64,000 bases of DNA from Epiperipatus broadwayi (lineage: Eukaryota; Onychophora; Udeonychophora; Euonychophora; Peripatidae). The stretch covers positions 124,001-188,000 of the forward strand of contig JAQFVV010006476.1 of the NCBI GenBank assembly GCA_028023455.1, written 5' to 3'. Of this stretch, positions 45,553 through 55,681 are shown piece after piece (positions within the stretch are counted from its first letter, which is position 1; each line of letters begins with the position of its first letter). The notes beneath the pieces are model-generated. The model did not search any database. It saw nothing but the letters and a program-made list of their open reading frames with translations, and was not told the origin of the DNA. The position numbers and the translations under genes were made by a program.

Positions 45553-45674
45553 TTTTCGACATATATGTGTTCAGGTGTATCAGTGATATGAGATAGAGTG
45601 GAGAGTGGTGGGTCATGTGAAAGTCTGTGCTCATATACCTTATATATTAAATATATGTAAATAAATAATTGTAA

Positions 45675-45795
45675 GACTTTATTGCTTGGGAGTTTATAAC
45701 AAGTTCAAACACTAGAAGTAACAACTGGATATGATCTATGTACGTTCCAGAATTTTCCACTTGAACCATTGCGTCAAACCGGTAGGGCAGAATTA
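45675..45795 (-). repeat. SINE-B copy
   Basis: Plus-strand view: TTTATTGCTTGGGAGTTTAT, AACAAGTTCAAACACTAG, then ACTTGAACCATTGCGTC. The order is inverted relative to 44683. Confidence 0.65.
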
Positions 45796-46108
45796 ACAAA
45801 TAATATTTTTGAGTAAATATTATTATAGGAATTATTGCCATAACATATAAAGATATGCATTTATTTGTTTTGAAAGCCTTATTTATTATCTTTACGTCAG
45901 AAAGATATATTTAACTAGTAGAAGTGCAGTATCTGTATTCTACATAAAATTATGAAGATTGAATCAAAGTGACAAACTACATTTTATTTATTCAAATGAA
46001 ATATAAATTTATAATTTATGTTTAATGGCAAGCAGATTTATTTAAGATGCTTGTGAAAAAAAAAACTTCAGTAATTTTGAGATTGTTAAAATGCTTTATA
46101 TTTCCTAG

Positions 46109-46203
46109 GCTGTCATTAATTCAAGGACCATCAGCCAGTTTTTTATTGCCCATTATTGTCATTGCGAAAATGGATGGATGGCAATGCCAAACAACTTATT
46201 TAG
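46109..46203 (+). CDS. SLC23-type transporter, third coding exon
   Basis: Acceptor ATATTTCCTAG and donor TTAG/GTAACC. Joined to exon 2 the junction codon is AGG (R), giving ITFGTR-LSLIQGPSASFLLP, then IIVIAKMDGWQCQTTYL. This matches the SLC23 signature GxRLPxxQGxSFAFLxP and the conserved tryptophan/cysteine after it. The QG and SxxF residues of this block lie near the substrate site in known family members. It ends in phase 1; no later exon was found in the remaining 17.8 kb, so the next intron is long or its exon was missed. Confidence 0.9.
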
Positions 46204-46619
46204 GTAACCAATATCTCTTTTTCTAGATATATTAAATATGCATAGCACTAAATTCTATGAAATGTGATGTGAATTAGAATAGACTAAACACCCTCTAGTT
46301 GTGAAAATAGAGTAGACTAAACGCCCTCTAGCTGTAAAATAGAAAACAGAATAGGCATCTATTCATTGCACTTTCAATGGTAATAAATTTAGTTTTCTAA
46401 CTGTTAGCAAACTAAGCTTATTACTTTTGAAAACATAAGGAAGAGACTTTCTTTATGGCTTGTTGATGTAGATGGAGGGGGGTGTTTAGTTATTTCAGAG
46501 CTAAATTGAGTTTAGTCAACTCTAATTCTATATCACATTTAGGTATGTGTACATATAATAGGGCTGGCATATTCATTTGGAAGATATTACTAATTGATAA
46601 TGTTATTATTGTCCTTAAC

Positions 46620-46735
46620 AGTCTTATGCAGTGGTAGAGTGTATATTGTAAAGCGTTCCTTTAATTTCCATTTCAGGAATTTCCACCATTCAAACTTCTT
46701 ACAAACTTATGAGCAATATTTTTAGCGGTCACCAC
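46620..46735 (+). repeat. SINE-B copy
   Basis: TGCAGTGGTAGAGTGTATAT (A-box-like), AGGAATTTCCACC, TCAAACTTCTTACAAACTTA, TGAGCAATA. Decayed B box. Confidence 0.7.
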
Positions 46736-47359
46736 TGAATCTTGGCAACTTCTCTATATCTTTCTCCAGAATAACTTTTCTTTAATTTATGATCTCGGAA
46801 TTCATCCGCTCATACTGTTATTCCCTATATTCATTATATGCTTTTGTAATGAATTAGATCTTTTCAGAATATAAACAAAATAAAAATGTCTATTTTGAGC
46901 GAATCTGATGGCATATTGTTGCTAGTTATTATTTACATATTTTTGATGATATGCTGTTTAAAAAGCAGCATTATTTTTTCCAATATTTTTTCTTCGGTAT
47001 CTAATTTTCTCTTCTACAGTCACAGTAAATTTTATAGCTTAAACAATCTCACTATCACTTTTAAAAATATGTGTCTCTATTTAAAAATTGTTTTCAAGCT
47101 TTTTATAAGAACCCTGCCCTGTCTAACAAATCTCTTGATTGCCAGATTTTTATAGTAAATGAATAATCCAAAAGGATAATATGTATTCCTGATCTTCTTA
47201 TTTAACTTCAATTCTATTCTTTTTTTCACTTTGGTTTTTTGTAAAATTTCTTATTAATATTTTGTCATTATCAAATGCGAGATCATCAACATATCTAAGG
47301 TTATTGTTAAGTAATTATATGTTGGATTATTTCCATCATTTAAAATTATTAAATATCTT

Positions 47360-47710
47360 CAGATTGACTTTAGATCAACATGGGGTGATGAGAATCTCGG
47401 CCTCAGGTTGGCCTTTGAGCGTTCCATCATCAGATTTTCAATTGGATGGATGGTTGAAGAGTTCGAGTGTGGAATGGATTGAAGCCTGTCCATTAAAGTA
47501 TAAAGATTGGCTATCTTAATATATATATATCTGAGCACTTATTGTATATATGTATAGAGATGATAATCTGAACCAACTGATGATTGCTGTTTTAGCATGA
47601 AATATGTATATTGGTGATTATTTATTTTTTTAACATATATGTGTTCAAGTGTATCAGTTTTATAAGATAGAGTGGAGGGTCATGTGAAAGTCTGTGCTCA
47701 TATACTCTAT
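47360..47710 (+). mobile_element. HHR repeat, single arm
   Basis: From GACTTTAGATCAACATGGGG, through GGTTGAAGAGTTCGAGTGTG and the ribozyme, to GTGAAAGTCTGTGCTCATAT. Almost the same as the right arm at 45320-45650. Confidence 0.85.
47559..47625 (+). ncRNA. Hammerhead ribozyme motif, type I, intact core
   Basis: ACCAACTGATGATTGCTG, TTTTAGCATGAAA, TATGTATA cut before TTGGT; outer stem ATAATC/GATTAT. Loop II reads GTTTT. Confidence 0.85.
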
Positions 47711-47849
47711 ATATTAAATATCTTAGAAAAATTCAAATATTTATTTAAACTTTTTAAATACCTTCAACTGTTAGTAATGGCAGATTGGTTAGTATATAAT
47801 AAAATGTTTGAATGGTATTATTACCTTCTTTTTTTCAGATTTTTCTGGC

Positions 47850-48945
47850 TTGATTATTAACAGTATTAGCATAGGAATTAAATCCAGAATCTTTAGATCT
47901 GTGAATATTAAATTTAAAGTGGTATTCTAACCAAGTCAATTAATTAATTAGAGCATCACCTTAAAGTAATATTTACAAATCTAAAGATTCCAGGTTCAAT
48001 AATCATGGTAGTTTTACACTTATACCAGTAAACATCTGCAAAAAAAGACCAGAATAATACCTCTTAAAAATATTTGTTAGTTAGAATATTACCTTAAATT
48101 TGGTCACTCGTAAATTTAAAGATTTCTGATTTATTTCCCTAATATTACTATTATTAGTCAGGCCAGCAATATCTGCAGAAATGAAACATGTAAAACCACT
48201 CAAAATGTTGTATTTTGTACTAACCTGCATATTATTTAATGGCTGGATGTATTTGAAAAGTTTAAATAAAGTTTGAATTTTTCTAAGGTTATTTAATAAT
48301 TAACTAGAGAAGATAGAAATAGTCCAATATATAATTACATGTGAAGTGCTATCTTCACAAACTCTCAGGCAAACACTAAAGTTTTGATATTTCTCTCACT
48401 AGCTTTACTTTTACTGAAATAGTTTCTTTAATTTGTGATAATATGTTGGATTATTTCTATTATCTATCATTAAATGTTGAATGTCTAGAAAATTTTAAAT
48501 TTTATTTAAACTTTTCTAAATACAGGCAACTGTTAATAATAACACATAACTTAGTAGATTACACAACTTAATAGATAACAAAGAATAGTAGATTATATGT
48601 TGTTAAGAGTGGTAATATTATTTGAGGCACTACTTTAATCAACTGAGAAGTTGGTTCGAATAATGCCTTAAAATTTGAGCAGTTGGTTAGAGTGGTGCCT
48701 TAAAATTTGATATTCAAGAATCAAAAGGTGTAAGTTTGACTACTATACTAACATTGTCACTGGTCAGGTCAGCAACCTGAAGAAGTGTTATTACTAACAG
48801 TTGCTTGTATTTGGAAAAGTTTAAATAGAGGTTAAAATTTTCTAGATATTCATCATTTAATGATAGGCAATGTAAATAGTCCAACATATTATCACATCTA
48901 AAATACTATCATCACAAACTTTCAGGCAAACATGTTTTGAATTCT
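47850..48945. repeat. Cluster of SINE-C copies (tRNA-derived)
   Basis: A minus copy (47850-47935) and a plus copy (47935-48060) meet head to head: TTAGAGCATCACCTTAAA, AAATCTAAAGATTCCAGG, TTCAATAATC (B-box-like GGTTCAANNC). Further plus copies at about 48070-48380 and 48620-48940 share GGTTAGAGTGGTGCCTTAAA, GTCAGGTCAGCAACCTG, TTGGAAAAGTTTAAATA and TCACAAACTTTCAGGCAAAC. Confidence 0.7.
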
Positions 48946-49084
48946 TTGTCTTAATTCCCTTTTTTAACCTCTCTCATTACATATTCAATACTTTCTTAAG
49001 AACTCATATGAATAAAGAAATATTCTAGAATATTTCCCAAAATTTTATAATTTAGTATGTATAATTGAATCAAAGATCTTTTTT

Positions 49085-49440
49085 GTAAAAAGTATATACT
49101 CTTATTCTTCTCCTTTACTTTCTTTACATTTCCTCATATATATTGCTTATAATAACTTCTCTCATATACACTTTAATGCAAAAATTTTTTTTAATAAAAC
49201 TTCTTTATTTTCCCAACAGTTTCGACTGTCCAGCAGTCTTCATCAGAGCATTCTCAAATTTCCTCTACCTTTTTTAAAAGGTAGAGGAAATTTGTGAATG
49301 GTAGAGGAAATTTGAAAATGTTCTGATGAAGACTGCTGGACAGTCAAAACTGTCAGGAAAATAAAGAAGTTTTATTAATTTTTTTTTTTTTTGCATTAAA
49401 GTGTATATGAGAGAAGTTATTATAAGCAATATATATCTTT
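49085..49440. repeat. Foldback element FB-D, copy 2
   Basis: Same arms as 22105: TATTGCTTATAATAACTTCT, TTTCGACTGTCCAGCAGTCT, TCATCAGAGCATTCTC and complements. An inner second palindrome, CCTCTACCTTTTTTAAAAGG, forms the apex. Confidence 0.92.
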
Positions 49441-50159
49441 TTTGTAATTATGATTGTGTATTAGTAGTTATATTTCTTGTTTTTTAATCTTTCCTGAAAC
49501 TATGATGAATAAAATTGAATGTGACATAAAATACTATGTATTTAGATACTATGACAAGATTTCTTGCAGGAAAATTACACAATTAACCTGTAACTTTTAA
49601 GCTTAATTGTTATGATTTGACAATTACCTTTATTGGTTCCTCTTTTGATTTCATGCCATCAATTACCATTTAGCCATATAAACTCATTTTCCATCACGAA
49701 TATTTTTCTATAAATCTCACTTCATTAAAAATGTTCTGGTTAATACAGAAAGTTAAGCTTATTTTCTCTGTTTGATTATTTTCACCTGTTATAATCTAAT
49801 CATTGGTATTTTTAACAAACTCATAATAAGACAAGATTTTCTTTTAATTTCACAATTCATGTTCAAAGATTAATTTTTTACTTTTTCAAGTTTGTTTCTA
49901 TTTTTAATTTCTTTGCAAATGTCGTAACATTATTTTTTATATTATTCATTTTAAAATTGCCTACTTTATTCCTTCAAAAACCGTTTTTTTAATTTCTTAA
50001 ATATTTTTTGAATGTGTAAATTTACTTTTATTTTGATAATGTTATTTAAATTTAGCATTGGGTATAATAAGTGATTTTGGGAGGAAAGAAGTCATCTAAT
50101 ATTAAAATGATTATATTGAAGAGTCTGAAACAATTTATTTCTCAAGTTTAGAACTATAA

Positions 50160-50640
50160 AAATTAGTTTATTATTATCATCATCAGAAGCAACTCACAAG
50201 CAAACAGAACTCTTTCAACTCTGCTGTGTATTGATTCTTCTAATTCACGAGCTAGTTGGAGTTTAATTCTCATAGTTGATGCTAACTAGTTTATAGTTTA
50301 CACGAAGTTCTTAAATGTTCCAAGGTAAGGGCTTGCCGAGAGATTGGCGTATACAACTTAAAACAGTTCTGATTCCCGCCGAGCTGTATTAGAAAAGTAC
50401 ACTATATGCACACAATAACGAATACTCGTACTATAGTCCTGAATGTAAAGTTTCTACGTCTTAAGTGTCTCCTTTCTCAATGTAGGGTAATTCTCAATTC
50501 CTACGCTGCCCCCTTGCAACGGATGCTCTTCTCGAATTCACTCTGTACTCTCTCTGTTGGTCCTTTCAAAATGGTCTTCCTTTTATTGGTTTGCTTTCTT
50601 TTGTTTTCTGGAGTAACGTTTATAAATTAAGGTGGGATTT
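50160..50640. other. GC-richer unclassified stretch
   Basis: Distinctly less AT-rich than its surroundings, with TTGCCGAGAGATTGGCGTAT, GCCGAGCTGTATT and CTACGCTGCCCCCTTGCAAC. A 74-residue ORF (50406-50630) ends in a hydrophobic run. It looks like a piece of an LTR or another element inserted from elsewhere; I do not recognise it. Confidence 0.35.
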
Positions 50641-51275
50641 AATTAAATTAGGTTTTGCTAATTAAATTCATTCGTTATCTGTTTAATTAGTTTGGTTCAA
50701 TTGATTGCATTTTAAGCCGAATCAGACAACGATATTAGAAATTTAAAAGTCTTTTAAAAATAATATTTTAGAATAAGACACTTTCGTATGTACGTTTAAT
50801 TTTAAAAGGCATATTTTACAAACTCAAACAAAAATCAGAAAACCACCAGTTTTAAAGTAAACTTTATTACATTTGTGACTAAGATATAGTGATTATGTTG
50901 TTAACTTATAAATCATGAGATATTGTAAAGAGGTAAGAAACAAATTACAATTAAAAGAATTAAAATAAAAAAGTATATTCCTCAGTAAGAAAAACATTTT
51001 AAGTATATAGAGACACTTTAATCAGTAGATTATTATATTTTTTGATAATAAAGATTATGGTGCTAATATGTTGAAATTATACTTTTAAATTAATTTTGTA
51101 CTTTACTTTCTATTATAACATTTTTATATTGTTTTCAATAATGACAGAGGTTCCATATATATTGCTTTTAACATTCAGAGAATTTGATGTTACAATAAGC
51201 AAGGAAAACTAAAAATAAGGAAGAACAATACAATGCCATTTACTATTACTACTACTAGTTTTAAACAAAATTTTA

Positions 51276-51535
51276 TTTTGAACAGGCAAAAAACATCTAT
51301 ATAGTAGTGCTACTCAGTGCAAGCCAGAGTAATCAATGGATGCCAGAAGGCTTGTGCATAAAATCCCCATCTAGTGCCTACTCATCCAATATCCCCAGAC
51401 TAGTTTCTGGCTTGTGGCCTTCATCAGTGAGGAACCTTAGATCTGAGAGCACTCCATTGATTACTCTTTGCCTGTTTTAATAACAGTTAAGAGCAAGCAT
51501 AAGAAATAGTGATCATCTGATGTTTATTGGCTTAA
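51276..51535. repeat. Foldback element FB-C, copy 5 (right arm deleted)
   Basis: The left arm is complete (GAACAGGCAAAAAACATCTA, CAGTGCAAGCCAGAG, CCCCAGACTAGTTTCTGGCT, TTCATCAGTGAGGA) but the right arm is reduced to CATTGATTACTCTTTGCCTG and the TIR TGATCATCTGATGTTTA. Confidence 0.85.
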
Positions 51536-51696
51536 ATTTTATTTTGGATTAGAAGCATATGTTGATAGTTATTACATATTAATGCGTAAATATAAATATA
51601 CTTTTGTTATATTTTGCAAAAATTAGAATAAAAATAAAACTAAAGTATAAAATAAAAAATAAGGCAAAAAAAAAGCACTATTAGTACATAGAATTC

Positions 51697-51755
51697 CAAA
51701 AAAATTAAGTCAGATGTCACATGACCTAATTTAATAAAGCTCTATATATAACATT
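51697..51755. repeat. FB-A end fragment
   Basis: AATTAAGTCAGATGTCACAT, GACCTAATTTAATAAAGC, TCTATATATAACATT: the terminal part of FB-A only. Confidence 0.85.
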
Positions 51756-52430
51756 AGTACATAGAAATACAAATTTGCTAAAATTTTCCAAAAATAGCAA
51801 TAAACATGACAACCATTTTTTTGATACTAATAACATAAAAGTTCTATATTTCACAGTGGTGTTGTTAAGTGAATTTAACCCCCAGGTAGCTGCAACTATA
51901 TCTACAGGAATGAAGCCTTGATCTCTAGTCTTGATTTTCACTAGTTTGTTTAGAAACGGATTTAAGGTTACATGATGTGGGTATAAATATAAAATGTTAT
52001 CTAATAAACCATAGAATGACAAAATAAAGATTGTTATTTATATAATTGGAAACAATACTGTTTGAATATAAAGAGTTTGGATTGTGAATAATAGATGAAA
52101 TAAGTTCTTAATATGTCCGTAGGGAGTTACACTGAAATATAAAGTGTTCAAATGATTCATCTTCCCTACTTTACAAAGAACGTAATGCATCAACATTAGT
52201 GAAAGTCATTTTTCAGCTAGAAAAACATTGATTGGTAGAGATTTAAGATTAATTTGTATTAAAAAATCCATATATTTGATGTACTAAAACCTGAATAATA
52301 GTTTTATTAGAGTAATAGTACAAAAGAAGAAAGATACCTAGAGGGAATCAGAATCACTGATTAAATAATGAGCTTTCAAATATTTAATTTTTTTTGGAAA
52401 ACATATTAGGAGCAGGGACTTTATGTTTAA
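51756..52430. other. Gene-free stretch
   Basis: A 98-residue minus ORF (52022-51726) has no recognisable motif and no supporting splice signals. I do not call it a gene. Confidence 0.4.
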
Positions 52431-52431
52431 C

Positions 52432-52740
52432 ATATAATAACAACATTCCACTCTTCTTACACTTTAAAGCAAAATATATTTATTAATTTTACAGTTTCGA
52501 CTGTTCCTAGCAGTCTTCATCAGATCTTATTATTTACTAATAAAATGGTGGAGAAAAGAGAGTATTAGTAAATAATAAGATCTGATGAAGACTGCCGGGA
52601 ACAGTTGAAACTGTAAAATTAATAAATATATTTTGCTTTAAAGTATAAGAAGAGTGTAATGTTGTTATTATATGTTATATATTAAAAAAGCAAAAACAAA
52701 GAAGGAAAGAGGAAGAGAAACTATTGAAGACTTTATGTTT
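52432..52740. repeat. Foldback element FB-D, diverged copy
   Basis: TTCCACTCTTCTTACACTTT, AAAGCAAAATATATTTATTA, ACAGTTTCGACTGTTCCTAG and CAGTCTTCATCAGATCTTAT with full complement at 52560-52665. Same plan as the other FB-D copies but with different arm sequence. Confidence 0.9.
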
Positions 52741-53104
52741 GAAAATGAATTTAATATTATCAATTAATTTATATTTGGTTAGGGGTGGGGTATCTATAAA
52801 AGATACTGGAATGTTTGAAAATTATGTTAGAGAGCATAGAGCGATTGGCTAGTGTATTGAATGCCTTCTGGAAATAAAATATTAAAATGCAATGTAAAAA
52901 TAAACCATTTAATCTCTGCATATGTTCAATGCCTATATCAACTGCTACGTTCTTCCAAATAAGTTTCGTGCAAAATTTACTTCCTTTGCAAAGGAAGTGG
53001 TAAATTTAATGATAGGTATATAATAAATAATTTTGAGAAATATTAGTAGATTAATGAGTGAAATTTTACTATGTAAAGAGAGATATGCTTTTAAAAGAGA
53101 GTTT

Positions 53105-53345
53105 ATAACATGTTAAAAAATAGTCATATATCACATGACTCCACTTCTTTTTTAAGCTTGCAGTAAATAAACAAAGAGCTTTGCTAATTGCTCAACAAGC
53201 TTTAGTATAAATGTTTAGCAAGAGAAAGCATTTAAAATATCTCTATCTGAAAACCACACCCAATCCCCTGACCAACAGTTTCATGCTTTTGGCACTCCTC
53301 AGAGAGGTGCTAGAGTAGTTTCAGACACTAGATATAATAGATGTG
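53105..53345 (+). repeat. FB-B half copy, diverged
   Basis: TCATATATCACATGAC, AAGCTT, GCTCAACAAGCTTTAGTATA, AAATATCTCTATCTG, CCTGACCAACAGTTTCATGC, CTCCTCAGAGAGGTGCTAG. One arm and the apex of an FB-B-type element. Confidence 0.7.
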
Positions 53346-53390
53346 AGAAATTGCAAACAATATCATATAAGATAAAGAATACAACATCAA

Positions 53391-53391
53391 T

Positions 53392-53423
<32 letters not shown>
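53391..53423. repeat. (AC)n(AT)n microsatellite
   Basis: About ten AC units followed by six AT units. Confidence 0.95.
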
Positions 53424-53639
53424 CATTCTGAAGTATAAATGTGAAACCTAAAAAACTCAGCATTAGTAAAATTATCTAGTCTATATAATAAATATTTTAG
53501 TGCTGTTAAAATATTTGAACATTTGATAACATTTAGGATTAGTGAATCAAAATTGTGAATGTTTGATGAACAATATTAACTATGCAATTTTTTTAGGATG
53601 TAAAATGTGTTAAATGTACTAAATTATTATTATTATCAT

Positions 53640-53830
53640 CATTATATATTATAATGGTCAGGGGAAATTTGAGTCTTAGGAATCTTCCATATCTGCTATA
53701 CAAGGGCACCACCAGGCCATTCGAACCTGGAAAATTTATATAGTAGGCAGATACTTACTGTTAAGATCCAATTTTATGTTTTATTATTTGACCGTTAGCC
53801 CATGTCACTAGCTCCAGGAGATGCAGAGAT
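53640..53830 (-). repeat. Possible tRNA-derived SINE remnant
   Basis: On minus, CCAGGTTCGAATGGCCTGG carries a B-box-like GGTTCGAAT, about 40 bases after TAAGTATCTGCCTACTATAT. No tail or duplication seen. Confidence 0.4.
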
Positions 53831-55448
53831 TTAATATAAAACTTCTTAAAAATATAAATATATTTTTAATATTAAAAAAATAAAATAAGCCACTGCCAGT
53901 AATAACAAACAAAAACATTTATTAACACACATATATAAATATTTAAAATTGAGAAATAATTTAGATGTTATTAATTTTAAATTATTATTTTAGAAAGTCC
54001 GCACAGATGAACCGTTTATAGAAGTTTGTTTTATAATGTTGAGTATAGATTGCTACATAGATTACTCATTTAAAAACTTTTCAAAACAATCATTCAATCT
54101 CAGACTAAAAGTTCGTAGCTAAACCAACGTTTGCTTCTTGATATACGGATGCAACCAATGCAATATGAAGATGCTAGCATAAAACCACACTGACAGGAAT
54201 GTGCATTTGACAGCGTGATATTATTTGAAGGACATTATCCTCATCCAGTACAGGAATGTGCATCTGTCTGGCAAAGAAATCATGTATATAAATAATTAAA
54301 GAGAAATGCTACATATGGGGAGAGCACTCTATCTGCCGACTTATAGTCCCTATCCATAGAACTAAAAGGGGTCAATGTCACAGGAAATGTCTGCATACAT
54401 TGCAATGCAATGACTACACCTTTGGGTCATGCATTCAGTTAGGCTTTGTCCTGTATGCTAAACATACTTCACATTACATTGATATAAACACCCATATATC
54501 ACTCCACCAGCATCGATCTAACCATGAAACAAATAGCCTGAAATTAAAACCTTCAAAATAAACATAAACGATCAAAATATAAAATTATTGATGGAATTGC
54601 AGAGGGAAATTTATATTAAACCCAATGGCATTCATCATAAGGTGCTGCATTGACACCAATGACTTAAAAGATATACGAATAAATACGTTTGGACACTCAG
54701 CATGAGGTGTCATATTCATCAAGGATATATATATTTTAATCATATGGAAAAAAAAAAACTAAACGTTAATGAATCTATGCAGCTATCTACACCCAACTTA
54801 AACTTAATACATTTAAATAATTTAGTCAATAAATATCAATAAAGAAAATGGAAATGATTGAATTAAATTAGCAAACTTAAATATATATAAAATTAAACAT
54901 TAATAACTGATTTTGAAATCTTAATAAGTCAGATGAAAGTTCATTTTAAGAGTTATGTTTACAAGTTATTAAAAGCTTGTTGAATATTGACGAAAGTTCT
55001 TAATTACATTTTAAAATTTTATAGTTCATATTTAGAGGAGCTCCCGGTTCCTTGTGCCAATTCCTGCGAAGTCTTTATCAGTCATACTTTCATGGAAGAA
55101 CGGTCTTTTGTTCATACTGTAGTTATCCATCTGGAGGCTGTCTTAGCTGGTTTGATCCTGGAACTATTTTATTGTAGGACCCATATGATTCAGGTATACA
55201 ATAGTGCCATTTATAATTCAACAGTCACTTTATTTGAAATAAATCAAGCTGGAACTGTTCTTAATTTGAATTTTCTCTTTTTATATTCATCCTTCGGATT
55301 CACTGAGCATGGTTTCCTGTTCTGGTGGTTTTCATTAGGGTCCGAGTGTTGGTTGCCCTTCCACAAGCTGGTAACACAAAATTTTTATACCTCTTATCTG
55401 ACCTTTAATTATATAAGAGCCCCAAGGGCTAGTTTGCTTTTTGTTTAA
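53830..55448. other. Unclassified stretch with a 153-residue ORF (54987-55448, plus)
   Basis: The ORF has hydrophobic runs (AVLAGLILELF, LNLNFLFLYSSFG) but no motif I know, and is preceded by AT-rich DNA. It ends 230 bases before the LTR element. A duplicated AGGAATGTGCAT (54196, 54252) lies upstream. It could be part of an older mobile element. Confidence 0.35.
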
Positions 55449-55677
55449 TTAAAACCAACAATCATTTCCATCTTGAGTTTTAACACAATAGACAGTAATT
55501 TAATTAATGTACATTCTTAAAGATATATATTTTTATCTTTAAGTTTTTGCTTAAAATTTAGTTTTAAAATACCTTTTTTTAAAATAAAGTTTTCGTTTAA
55601 TAATTTTCCATCTGTGCGATTTATATATAAATATGTTTTTGCAAACTTTTAGTTTTTAATTTTTAATTCTAACTTTT

Positions 55678-55681
55678 ATTT
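55678..55681. other. Target-site duplication, left (ATTT)
   Basis: ATTT precedes the left LTR and recurs at 61550-61553 just after the right LTR. A 4-bp duplication is usual for Gypsy-type integrases. AT-rich surroundings weaken the case slightly. Confidence 0.7.

Larger units (their letters stand above)
44998..45650. mobile_element. HHR repeat, longest two-arm palindrome
   Basis: Minus arm 44998-45320 and plus arm 45320-45650 are nearly complete inverted copies meeting at TCTTGGCCTCAGAGTGGCC. Outer ends are GAGCACAGACTTTCACACGA and its complement GTGAAAGTCTGTGCTC. Both arms hold a ribozyme segment and the GGCTTCAATCC / CCATCCAATTGAAAATCTGA blocks. In SLC23 intron 2. Confidence 0.9.

Noticed and set aside
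47270-47330. Reverse-transcriptase catalytic motif (minus strand LRYVDDLAFDND)
   Set aside because: YVDD appears by reading on minus, but the neighbouring residues do not match RT blocks over more than about a dozen residues, so chance or extreme decay cannot be told apart.
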